Positions 42,781 to 52,032 of a stretch of DNA of 64,000 nt are shown one piece after another. Each line of letters starts with the position of its first letter. The stretch's first letter is position 1. Location: the NCBI GenBank assembly GCA_965262705.1, contig OZ253556.1:2254060-2318059 (forward strand), written 5' to 3'. The DNA is from UJ101 sp965262705. Its GTDB lineage: Bacteria; Bacteroidota; Bacteroidia; Flavobacteriales; UJ101. The position numbers were made by a program, and so were the translations under genes. The notes under the pieces were generated by a model. It worked only from the letters and a program-made list of their open reading frames with translations, had not been told where the DNA came from and searched no databases.

Positions 42781-45757
42781 TTAGCCATTATTTTTAGCTT
42801 CTTCCGAAAGAGTTTTATCTTCAAAAGTCTTATAATTACTCGCCACCATATAACGCGCTTCTTCACCAAGGGCTTTAAAATGTGCTTTACCGCACTCGAT
42901 TTTGGCTTGCTCCACGTCTCGCAACGTGCCTTCAAAAATACTGCCTTTGCTCTCAACCACAAAGTACAACTTCTCCTGACCATCACGCTCAAATACTACA
43001 GCCCAATCAGGATTGTACGATCCAAGCGGTGTATCAATTTTAAACCAGACGGGGAGTTTAGCGTAAACCTTTACTTCATCATGTTTTTCAAAGGATTCAG
43101 CAAGACAAGATTCAACTTTTGAATCGTAAACCACATGGTCATAAACTGATTTATTTGCTTGAATCATATTTTTGTTCAAATATCCAATGAGTTCCTCACT
43201 TTCAAAAAGTTCCTGCGAGTAGAAATCACCAATTTTTTGATATTTGATTCCATCCACAATAAAACGGCGCATTTCTCGCTTGATCACCCCTTTCACCTCA
43301 TCGATGAATTTTTGAGGATTGTTTTTGAAGTCGTTCAGGCGACCACTCTTAATTAAAATATCAAGAATGGACTGGCGTTTAAGGTTTGTTTCGTTTTGCA
43401 GATAGCTTAAAATATCTGGAATCTGATAATCTCTTATGTCATACAAATAGGTACTTTCTCGGCTATCCGTAACATTCACCCCGTCTTTGCTGATTTCTGT
43501 TTTTGCGCGTGTGTAATTGAATTTGGTTTTACCCACAATCAAGTTCTTCTGAATGCTTTTCGCACATTTCTCGATAAGCTCTGCCGGGTTGAATTTAACA
43601 TGGTAGGTGGTTTTGTATTTAATACGATCCCATAGCTCTTTAAATTCAGGACTATCAAACACCGTCTTGTTAAGCCGTACTGTGCGCTTATTATCATTAT
43701 TCTTGATATTAAGCCCACCGGCTACTTTCTTAAGTGTTGCTATTATAGCTTTGCGTTGCTCTTCAAACTGCTCAGGCAAGGTAACGTTATCTTTTTTGAG
43801 CGCTTTTTTCAACTCATCTGTTACTTTTCCATGCTGGTCAATATATTTGCTTTCCAACAGATCATTCCAAATCGTTTCAGAGGCTTCTGCGCCAAGGTAA
43901 GATTTGTTCGCCATTTTCCTGTTCAATAACAATATTGGCAAAGCTGTGTTCTTCAATGACGCCAAACTTAATACCTTCCTCTTCCTCAATTTCTTTTTGC
44001 AAACTCTCCACAAAATCTTCATAGGATTCATTTGCCATAACGGTCAATGTATTGACATCAAACCCATGAACACGTTCCCCGTCCTGATTGACAGATATAC
44101 GAAGCCCACGTCCGATTTCCTGGCATTTCTTGATCGTTGATTTTGTATCATTTAGCGTACAAATTTGAAAAACATTCGGATTATCCCAGCCTTCTTTTAA
44201 GGCGGAGTGGGAAAAGATAAATTTCAACTTTGAATCAAAACTCAAAAGCTTCTCTTTATCTTTCATAATCAAGTTGTAGGTGTCCTCATCTGCCGCAGTT
44301 GTGCCTCTGGTATCTTTTAGAATGCCTTTCCTATCTTGCGAAAAATAGCCATTGTGAACCAGTTCTGGCAGGCTATCGGTATCCATGTTTGAAAATAGGC
44401 GCTTATATTTTGGCTTTTTAATTGCTTTGGCATATTCTTGTTCAAACATGAGGGCGTATTTGCCTTTTTGATCCGGCGCATCATAGTTGCGGTAATTGAC
44501 AACCCTGTCAATAAAGAAGAGACTGAGAACCTTAATCTCCATTGGCGTAAGCCTCAGTTCTTTATCCAGATGCTCCTCAATAGTTTTACGGATTTGCAGC
44601 CGTTTATATTCATCTTCATTCACATCGCCAATGGCATGATGGAGGCGAATAATATCTGGCTTACTGGTAAAATCGATATGCTCATTATTTTCTTCACAGT
44701 AAATGTCATTGACCACATATCCGTCATAGAGAGATCGACCCGAAATGCTCAGCAAGTCATCCCCCTGTTTAACCCATCTTTCCGTGCGTTTAACATACCC
44801 TCTTTTTTGGATATCCAGTTCAATTTTAGCGCGGTGACCGTTCTTGTTATCAACGGCGAGAAGTTTTATATAGGCTTTGTTGTGAGCATCTCTTGCCTGA
44901 ATAGAAGCCACCTCAATCTGTTTCACCAGCTTTTGTTCATAGGCATCAATGGAATCTAACTTGTACAGCATGTTGTGCTTATCAACATGCGTGGCGGAAT
45001 AGCGGAAAGTACAAAGCGGATTGAGTGATTTAATCGCCTCGGCTGATTTGGCGGTGGTGTCCACACTTTGCGGTTCATCAATCATCACAATCGGGTTCGT
45101 GGATTTGATAAAATCAATCGGCACACCTTGCATTTTATCATTCCAGCGGTGAATAATGTTGGCACTGGTTTCTTTGGCTGGGTCGGTAAAGCTTTTGCGA
45201 AACGCATCAATATTGATCACCATGATTTGAATATAATCATTGGCGACGAAACTGCGGACTTTCTCCAACCGTTTCGATTCATACACAAAATAATCAAACG
45301 GCACATTGTCGTATTGCTCGCGGAAGTGCGTTTCCGTCATCTGGAGGAATTTATAGACGCCTTCTTTAATCGCAATACTCGGCACAACAATGATGAATTT
45401 GGTGAAGCCGTATTGCTTGTTCATCTCAAAAATTGACCGCAAGTAAACGTAGGTTTTACCGGTTCCGGTTTCCATCTCAATCGTGAAGTCAAGGCTTTTC
45501 AGCGTGTTGGTTTGTTTCAATCCGTTATTAAGCTGAATTTTGCGGACGTTTTCTTGCATCTCTTCATTCACTAGGCGCAGCCGGTTGCCAAAACCCTTAT
45601 CGTTTTGGCTTTGCATCAACGCATCAAACTGTCCAATCGGGCGAACGCTTGGCATAGAGAATGTCGTTTTATTCAACTCTTGCCCTTCAAACACCCCCAC
45701 GGCTGATTCCCATGCACGGCGCTGGTGGTTCTGGTTCGGATCAAATTTAATTTTCAT
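42781..45757 (-). pseudogene. res: Type III restriction enzyme Res subunit, frameshifted
   Basis: Restriction subunit of a type III system, in two frames. The first part (45757-43877) has the helicase motifs: Walker A METGTGKTYVYL, VMIDEPQSVD, FSHSALKEGWDNPNVFQ and CQEIGRGLRIS. After VIEQENGE its frame runs into a stop, while the next frame continues with KSYLGAEASETIWNDLLE to 42781, ending with the nuclease core NPDWAVVFERDGQ ... FVVESKGS. One extra base around 43900-43920 explains this. Repaired length is about 990 residues, normal for Res. With the break, no nuclease domain is made, so restriction is probably lost. Base composition is GC-richer than the neighbours, and it follows mod by 11 bases. 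Confidence 0.88.
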
Positions 45758-45768
45758 GCCATCACCGC

Positions 45769-47727
45769 TTATAAACTTTTAATATCTTCAATGCCATAAC
45801 GCTTAAGCGTTTGCAGGGTGTTGGTTTTAACGACATCATCTTTAAAGCCGTCATCTTTGAATACCACGCGCATGATTTCTGGTTGTAGCTCTTCCTTTAA
45901 TGCGCCAATGCCGTTTAACACATCCATATTGATATCTTCATCCAAGCATACGACCAATGCGCCCAGACCGATGGAATAAACGGTTTTTCCAGCGATGCTG
46001 CGCGTTTCAATCGGCACGGTCAGATTAAGGCCATATTTTAGCAGAAGTTCATACAGCAGATCTTCGCTGGAGCGATCCTGCTTGATATAATCCACGGCAT
46101 TAAAAAGGTCTTGTTCCAGCGTATCAAAATTCGCTTCCCAGCGTTTAATGTTCGAACTGTCGAGTTTAAATACTTTAAAGCCTAGATCGCCTTTATAATC
46201 AGGGTTTTCTTTTTGGATTTCCTTTGAGGCACGGCGGATGCGCTCTTTAGTCAATTCGGCAAGTGAACGTTTTAAGCTATTTAATTTGCAAAATTCAATG
46301 GCGGGCTTATGATATTTTTTCTTTTCTTCTAGTGCTTCTGGTAATTGTACAGATATATGGCGTCTACTTCCGTTATCTTCTGAATTTAGTTGCATCACTG
46401 CATGAGCTATTGTTCCTGATCCTGCAAAGAAATCTAAAATTATATAATCTCTTTTCTCAAATAATTTTTGTAATGTTTTCAAAAGACCGATATTTTTAGG
46501 CATAGTAAAACCTTCAATGCCTAATTTTTTTAGTTGGCTGCCAGCAGTTTCAGTTTTAAAGTCCAGGCCTTTGTCTTTGTCATTAACTAAAATAGATTTA
46601 ATACGTGTTACGGTATTAAAATCTTTTTCGTAAATCGAGGATGATTTAAAAATTAGAGCCCCAATTTTAAAACGGTTTTTTAAATATTTTTCTGTATATG
46701 TATTTTCTATAAATGAATTACCATTTTGTGATATATACCGTTTATAGCCTTTACCTATTAGATCGTTATTTGCACTTTCAACAGTCGATTCTTTAATTGT
46801 GATTAAATCATTTTTTACTTCATTATAATAGACTGAATAATGTTTCTGAGAGTCAAATGTACTTTCATTGTTTGAGCTTTCCCCAACTAAAACCCTTTTA
46901 CCGACGGTATAAAGCCTACCTTGTTCATCTTTTTTCAAGTCAGTACGTGCTTTAGGTATGTTTTCGGAAAAATAGCTATCAGGATTTGTTTTTGATTTGC
47001 AATATATTATAACATAATCATTGCTTACCGAGATAAAATTTGAATTTTTACGACCTTTAGGATTGTTCTCTACAGATAAACAACCGACAAAGTTCTCTTC
47101 TCCAAAAACTTCGTCACACAATTTTTGTAAATTTGTTTGCTCATTATCATCAATTGAAATAAAAATAACCCCATCATCACGAAGTAGATTTCTTGCCAAC
47201 TTTAAACGTGGATACATCATGTTCAGCCAATTAGTGTGATAGCGACCAGCGGTGCTGGAATTCGTTCCATTTTTTTTGCCTTTGCCGTCCAATTGACCGG
47301 TTAATTCAAGATAGTTTTTCACACCATCTTTGAAGTCATCTTTGTATACAAAATCATTCCCTGTGTTATAAGGCGGGTCAATATAGATCATCTTTACTTG
47401 GCGGTGGTAGGATTTTTGCAGGAGTTTGAGGACTTCAAGGTTATCACCTTCGATAAAGAGGTTTTGAGTCGTATCCCAATCAACACTTTCTTCCTTGCAC
47501 GGGCGGAGCGTTCCTTTGCTTGGTGTTTGTGCCAACCTGCCAGCCTTGCGCTTGCCGTGCCATGTGAAATTGTAATGGTCTTCGTCTTCCACTACATAAT
47601 TGCCAAGCAATTCTTGCAGTTGGTCAAATTTAATCTTTCCTTCCGAGAACACTTCGGGGAACAGTTTTTTAAGCTGCTTAATATTTTCCGCCACAATATC
47701 CATGCTTTTGCCGTCTAGTTTTTCCAT
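45769..47727 (-). CDS. mod: Type III DNA-adenine methyltransferase Mod
   Basis: Modification and recognition subunit of the type III system; methylates adenine in an asymmetric site on one strand. The ATG at 47727 (MEKLDGKSMDIVAENIKQLK) is the usual family start and is preceded by AAAGGAG with a 5-base spacer; an ATG eight codons upstream is less likely. Motif IV DPPYNTGNDFVYKDDF is near residue 120 and the SAM motif DFFAGSGTIAHAVMQ near 435. The variable recognition domain between them is AT-rich compared with the conserved ends, which suggests domain exchange. About 652 residues and intact, so methylation probably continues although Res is broken. Confidence 0.94.
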   Translation of the reverse strand: MEKLDGKSMDIVAENIKQLKKLFPEVFSEGKIKFDQLQELLGNYVVEDEDHYNFTWHGKRKAGRLAQTPSKGTLRPCKEESVDWDTTQNLFIEGDNLEVLKLLQKSYHRQVKMIYIDPPYNTGNDFVYKDDFKDGVKNYLELTGQLDGKGKKNGTNSSTAGRYHTNWLNMMYPRLKLARNLLRDDGVIFISIDDNEQTNLQKLCDEVFGEENFVGCLSVENNPKGRKNSNFISVSNDYVIIYCKSKTNPDSYFSENIPKARTDLKKDEQGRLYTVGKRVLVGESSNNESTFDSQKHYSVYYNEVKNDLITIKESTVESANNDLIGKGYKRYISQNGNSFIENTYTEKYLKNRFKIGALIFKSSSIYEKDFNTVTRIKSILVNDKDKGLDFKTETAGSQLKKLGIEGFTMPKNIGLLKTLQKLFEKRDYIILDFFAGSGTIAHAVMQLNSEDNGSRRHISVQLPEALEEKKKYHKPAIEFCKLNSLKRSLAELTKERIRRASKEIQKENPDYKGDLGFKVFKLDSSNIKRWEANFDTLEQDLFNAVDYIKQDRSSEDLLYELLLKYGLNLTVPIETRSIAGKTVYSIGLGALVVCLDEDINMDVLNGIGALKEELQPEIMRVVFKDDGFKDDVVKTNTLQTLKRYGIEDIKSL

Positions 47728-47732
47728 TGTTG

Positions 47733-47739
47733 CTCCTTT
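47733..47739 (-). promoter_or_regulatory. Shine-Dalgarno site of mod
   Basis: AAAGGAG on the minus strand, 5 bases before the mod ATG. Strong Shine-Dalgarno sites are otherwise nearly absent in this window, as expected for Bacteroidota, so this one supports both the start choice and a foreign origin of the island. Confidence 0.7.
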
Positions 47740-47773
47740 CATAGTATTCATTCTTTCAACCCTACATTGCGTT

Positions 47774-48528
47774 TTATTTATATTTTTTGGTTAAGTTTTT
47801 TTCTAAGGCTCCCAGTTCTTTAATATTCTCTTCAGCGGAAGCCAGTGCTTCAACTTTTTTTCGCTTTTTATCAAGATCATCATAACGGTCAACTGCCAAT
47901 TTTTGCGCGACTTTCATTTGCACCTTGCCGGCATTTTTCAGCAAATCCCGCTCATTAAATTTGAGGAAAGCGTCCAAAGCATCTTGTTTTGCACTTTCTT
48001 AAAGAAAAACTGCGCTTGTTCTGATGCCTTGTCATAATCAACGGCGGTAGCATAGATATCTTTGACTTTTTGATAGAAACGCTTTTCCGAGGCGCGAATA
48101 TCGCGGATACGGGCAAGCCATTCATCAAAATAATCCCATTTTTCAACTGGCTTAAGACGATCATCATCCATAGCAAAGCCTTTGGCGAGATATTCTTTTA
48201 GCACCGTATTAGCCCAGCGACGGAATTGAACACCTCTTGAAGATCGGACACGGAAGCCGACCGCTAGTATTATATCAAGATTATAATGTAATACACTGTA
48301 ATCTTTACCATCTCGGGCAGTTCGTCGGAAATTCCGACATACTGAATCTTAATCCAATTCTCCATCAGAGAAAATATTTTGAATATGCTCTGTAATTGTA
48401 GATCTTCCTTTGTCAAACAGGGATGCAATTTTCTCTTGGGTAAGCCAAACAGTTCCTTCAATTGCTGTCAGATTGATCTGAGCCAAGCCGTCCTCAGTTT
48501 GATAAATGATCATTTCACCGTTGCTCAT
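47774..48528 (-). pseudogene. RhuM family protein, degraded
   Basis: Remnant of a RhuM-type protein (virulence RhuM family), often found inside restriction-modification islands; its function is not established. The start at 48528 gives MSNGEMIIYQTEDGLAQINL and the family motif VWLTQEKIASLFDKGRSTIT; a stop follows GELD near 48348. Another frame resumes with SVCRNFRRTARDGKDYSV and runs through FAMDDDRLKPVEKWDYFDEW to VQNKM; about 80 family residues are then missing and the tail resumes near 47990 in a third frame (DAFLKFNERDLLKNAGK). So at least one frameshift and one internal deletion have occurred. It precedes mod by 46 bases on the same strand. Confidence 0.75.
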
Positions 48529-48533
48529 AGTGC

Positions 48534-48614
48534 TTACCTTTTTTCCTTATAAATTTTTTCCAGTTGCTTGATGGCCTCTTGACGTTCTTTAACAGAAACG
48601 TTCAATTCAAGTTT
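48534..48614 (-). pseudogene. 3' remnant of an unknown gene cut by an element
   Basis: Immediately upstream of rhuM an open stretch of 26 codons plus TAA reads KLELNVSVKERQEAIKQLEK and IYKEKR, a charged coiled-coil-like tail. It begins exactly where the dispersed element at 48615 ends, so the rest of this gene was removed or displaced. A restriction-system subunit is plausible from context but cannot be shown. Confidence 0.45.
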
Positions 48615-48778
48615 GAGACCGTTGCAGAACATGTAAAAAAGCATGAAAAAGAAAGCATCTAACTTCAAACTGCTTCCTTCTCAAAAAATTAAAATCCTCA
48701 CAACCCAAAGGTTGCTCCGGTATTTAATTTTTCTCGGGCGTTACATTTTTTTGTTAGCGTGCTTTTTGCAACGGTCTC
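48615..48778. repeat. MITE-like element, 164-bp copy (reverse orientation)
   Basis: Perfect ends GAGACCGTTGCAGAAC and TTTTTGCAACGGTCTC. Its reverse complement matches the copies at 56594-56758 and 57094-57258 closely. A further right-end fragment (TTCTGCAACGGTATC) follows, ending at 48803. The element bounds the type III island on this side. Confidence 0.9.
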
Positions 48779-48867
48779 AATTTATACATTCTGCAACGGT
48801 ATCAAATTCATCAGTGCCCAATGCCAAGGTCGCCACGAAGAGAAAATACACACAAAGCGGAAAGCCT

Positions 48868-49278
48868 CTAACAATATTCTTCATAAGCCATTTTTAAATT
48901 TTCGGCGATCATTTCTGGTGTTCTTCCTTCAATATGGTGCCGCTCAATCATGTGAACCAATTCACCCCCTTTAAAGAGTGCTATGGAAGGAGAGGAGGGA
49001 GGAAAAGGATTCATGGCATTTCGGGCAGCATAAGTCGCTTCATTATCAAACCCTGCAAAAACAGTTCCCATATTTTCAGGTTTCTTCTTTGATTCTAAAG
49101 ACATTAAGACTGCCGGACGAGCTGACCCACCCGCACAACCGCAAACAGAATTTACAACCAATAAACTCGTACCTTTTTTGACTAAAAAAGATTCGACTGC
49201 TTCGGGTGTTGCTAAATCTTCAAATCCATTTCGAGTTAATTCAGCTTTCATAGGTAATACTAATTCTTCTGGATACAT
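48868..49278 (-). CDS. BrxA/BrxB family bacilliredoxin
   Basis: A 136-residue thioredoxin-fold protein of the YphP/YqiW (DUF1094) family. Bacilliredoxins remove bacillithiol or similar thiols from protein Cys; in Bacteroidota they are widespread. The active site CGC is in NSVCGCAGGSARPAV (about residue 45), and HHIEGRTPEMIAENL near the C-terminus is family-typical, as is the final Cys-containing EYC. Starts MYPEELVLPMKAELTRNGF, the normal start. It is monocistronic. Confidence 0.93.
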   Translation of the reverse strand: MYPEELVLPMKAELTRNGFEDLATPEAVESFLVKKGTSLLVVNSVCGCAGGSARPAVLMSLESKKKPENMGTVFAGFDNEATYAARNAMNPFPPSSPSIALFKGGELVHMIERHHIEGRTPEMIAENLKMAYEEYC

Positions 49279-49379
49279 AATTTTTAGTTATTAATTAATT
49301 ATAATTATAATTTAATGCAAAATTAAAAATAAAAAAACAAGAGTACAAAAAATCGATTTAAATTTATGCTTTATAAATT

Positions 49380-49486
49380 GAGACCGTTGCAGAATGGGAA
49401 AAAAGCATGAAAAAGAAGGCGTCTCGCTTCAAACTTTTTTATGCGTTCTGCAACTGAACTGCAAGTCAGCATTAGCTAAAGGGCTC
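49380..49486. repeat. MITE-like element, 107-bp copy
   Basis: Left end GAGACCGTTGCAGAATGG, right end GCTAAAGGGCTC, flanked by 5-bp direct repeats AAATT (49375-49379 and 49487-49491). The inside has AAGCATGAAAAAGAAGGCGT and AACTGCAAGTCAGC. The remainder of this 390-base gap is AT-rich leader sequence of glnN. Confidence 0.8.
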
Positions 49487-49630
49487 AAATTAAATACTCT
49501 AAAATATGATTGACTTAATAAAAAATAAATAATTTAAAAAATAACCCCTAAAAAAATAGGGTTAAGCATCATTTTTTAGAACAAAAACATAAAATTACCC
49601 TCTTTTTTTAATGATATGATGAAAAAAAGT

Positions 49631-49638
49631 TATATTTG
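49631..49638 (+). promoter_or_regulatory. Candidate -7 box for glnN
   Basis: TATATTTG fits TAnnTTTG, 30 bases before the chosen ATG. No -33 TTG was found at the expected place. Confidence 0.4.
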
Positions 49639-49668
49639 CGGTTAGGTAAATAAAAATTGGATAAACTT

Positions 49669-51858
49669 ATGTCGATATTAAGATTTAAAGCAATAGCTGA
49701 CCTTCACAATAGAAAACCGTTAAAAATAAAAACGCCCGAAAGATTATCTGAGATATACGGAAAAAATATCTTCTCTGAAAAAGTCATGCGAGGTTATCTT
49801 GCAAAAGAGGCATTCAATGCAGTAATTGATTCAAATGAAAAAGGAACTAAAATCAGTCGAAATTTAGCAGAACAAATAGCTTCAGCGATGAAAGATTGGG
49901 CTATTTCAAAAGGAGCAACACATTATACTCATTGGTTTCAACCTTTGACCGGGGCAACCGCTGAAAAACATGATGCCTTCTTTGAACCTATTGGACAAGG
50001 AAGAGCGATAGATAAATTTAGCGCAAGCATGCTTGTACAGCAAGAACCTGATGCTTCCTCCTTTCCAAGTGGAGGGATCCGTAATACTTTTGAAGCAAGA
50101 GGATATACTGCGTGGGATCCTTCTTCCCCTGCTTTTGTGATTGATAACACTTTATGTATTCCCTCTATTTTTATTTCTTATACGGGTGAAACACTTGATA
50201 ATAAGGTTCCGTTATTGAGGGCTTTAAACGCAATGGATAAAACGGCAACTGCTGTAGCGCGTTATTTCAATAAAAATGTTAAAAAAGTAATCGCTACACT
50301 GGGTTGGGAACAGGAATATTTTTTAGTAGATGAAGCATTATATAACGCACGTCCTGATCTGCAGATCACTGGAAGAACATTACTCAGTCATCCGACAGCA
50401 AAAGGACAACAATTAGACGATCATTATTTCGGCTCTATTCCACAGCGGGTATTATGCTTTATGAAAGATTTGGAATTACAGTCGCTAAGCCTTGGTATTC
50501 CAATTACCACCCGGCACAATGAGGTAGCGCCCGGACAATTTGAACTGGCACCTATTTTTGATGAAGCCAATCGAGCCGTCGATCAAAATTCACTATTAAT
50601 GGATTTAATACAAAAAATAGCACGGCATCACAATTTTCGTGTTTTATTACATGAAAAACCTTTTGCAGGAATTAACGGGTCAGGAAAACATAACAACTGG
50701 TCGCTGCTTACCGATACAGGATCGAACTTACTATCTCCCGGAAAAACACCTAAAAAAAACTTAGAATTTCTCACTTTCTTTATCAATACTATTGCTGCCG
50801 TTCATAAGCATGCAGATTTATTACGCGCTTCGATCGCTTCAGTGAATAACGACCATCGCTTAGGGGCGAATGAGGCACCTCCCGCTATTATTTCTATATT
50901 TATCGGATCACAGCTAACCGCTGTTTTAAATGAATTGGAAAAAGTAACCCAAGGAAAATTATCTCCCGATGAAAAAACAGAGCTAAAATTGAATATTGTA
51001 GGTAAAATTCCCGAAATTTTATTAGATAATACAGACCGTAACCGAACTTCTCCTTTTGCTTTTACAGGAAATAAATTTGAGTTTAGAGCCGTAGGCTCTA
51101 GCGCCAACTGTGCTGAACCGATGACCGTACTTAATACAATTCTTGCTAAACAATTGAAAGACTTTAAAGTAGAAGTTGATCAGTTGATTGAAAACGGGAT
51201 GAAGAAAGATGACGCCATATTCAATGTACTAAGAGAAACCATTAAAAAATCACGTGCTATATTATTTGAAGGAGATGGATATAGTAAGGCGTGGGAAGAA
51301 GAAGCTGCAAAAAAACGAAAGCTCTCAAACTTTAAAACTACACCGGAAGCGCTAAAAGCAGAACTGACTTCAGAAGCCATAGCATTGTTTGAAGAGATGG
51401 AAATCTTTACAGAACGAGAATTACACGCGCGCAATGAAATCAAGTTAGAAAAATATGCTACGCTAATCGGAATCGAAGCACAGGTGCTATGTGATCTCTC
51501 TCGAAATCACATTATTCCTATCGCTATTCGCTACCAGAATACATTAATAGAAAATGTAAAGGGCTTACAACAGGTTTTTGGTGATAAAGAGTTTAAAAAG
51601 CACGCTAAAGAACAATTAGACTTAATTGCAACTATTTCAGTCCATATAAAAGGAATAAAATCAGGGGTAGATAAACTACTGAATATAAAAGAAAAAGCCT
51701 CTGAAATCAAAAACCCTGAACAGCAGGCAGAGGTTTTTTGCAATGAGGTAAAACCTTTGTTAGATACCATACGGTTACATTGTGATAAATTGGAAATGAT
51801 GGTTGACGATGAACTTTGGACATTACCAAAATATCGGGAATTATTATTTGCACGATAA
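49669..51858 (+). CDS. glnN: Glutamine synthetase type III
   Basis: ATP-dependent assimilation of ammonia into glutamine, by the large type III enzyme found in Bacteroidota and cyanobacteria. ATG at 49669 gives MSILRFKAIADLHNRKPLKI, the usual family start, 729 residues; a TTG four codons earlier also extends the frame but is unlikely. Family signs: THYTHWFQPLTGATAEKHD, SSFPSGGIRNTFEARGYTAW, the nucleotide/glutamate-site block GINGSGKHNNWS, NDHRLGANEAPPAI, and FEFRAVGSSANCAEPMTV. The C-terminal helical region (about 560-729) completes the type III architecture. No PII or transporter gene is adjacent. Confidence 0.96.
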   Translation: MSILRFKAIADLHNRKPLKIKTPERLSEIYGKNIFSEKVMRGYLAKEAFNAVIDSNEKGTKISRNLAEQIASAMKDWAISKGATHYTHWFQPLTGATAEKHDAFFEPIGQGRAIDKFSASMLVQQEPDASSFPSGGIRNTFEARGYTAWDPSSPAFVIDNTLCIPSIFISYTGETLDNKVPLLRALNAMDKTATAVARYFNKNVKKVIATLGWEQEYFLVDEALYNARPDLQITGRTLLSHPTAKGQQLDDHYFGSIPQRVLCFMKDLELQSLSLGIPITTRHNEVAPGQFELAPIFDEANRAVDQNSLLMDLIQKIARHHNFRVLLHEKPFAGINGSGKHNNWSLLTDTGSNLLSPGKTPKKNLEFLTFFINTIAAVHKHADLLRASIASVNNDHRLGANEAPPAIISIFIGSQLTAVLNELEKVTQGKLSPDEKTELKLNIVGKIPEILLDNTDRNRTSPFAFTGNKFEFRAVGSSANCAEPMTVLNTILAKQLKDFKVEVDQLIENGMKKDDAIFNVLRETIKKSRAILFEGDGYSKAWEEEAAKKRKLSNFKTTPEALKAELTSEAIALFEEMEIFTERELHARNEIKLEKYATLIGIEAQVLCDLSRNHIIPIAIRYQNTLIENVKGLQQVFGDKEFKKHAKEQLDLIATISVHIKGIKSGVDKLLNIKEKASEIKNPEQQAEVFCNEVKPLLDTIRLHCDKLEMMVDDELWTLPKYRELLFAR

Positions 51859-52032
51859 AGTACGCTGGTTGAAACTAAAAACCGAAGTTTTTATGCTTTT
51901 TTTATATTCTGCAATTGAATTGCAAGTCAGCCTAAGCTAAAATTAAAGCGTTCACAAACGAAAGGTTGATCCAGTATTTAATTTTCCTCGGGCGTTGCAT
52001 TTTTTTGTTAGCGTGCTTTTTGCAACGGTCTC
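51859..52032. repeat. Dispersed element between glnN and pepT
   Basis: Contains TTATATTCTGCAATTGAATT, GCAAGTCAGCCTAAGC, AGGTTGATCCAGTATTTAAT and the perfect right end TTTTTGCAACGGTCTC ending at 52032. The last base of that end is the third base (as read on the minus strand) of the pepT stop codon. Confidence 0.75.

Noticed and set aside
44438..47718. Several plus-strand ORFs of 64-173 codons across the res and mod genes
   Set aside because: Antisense shadows of conserved type III genes; composition and peptides lack any protein-like motifs.
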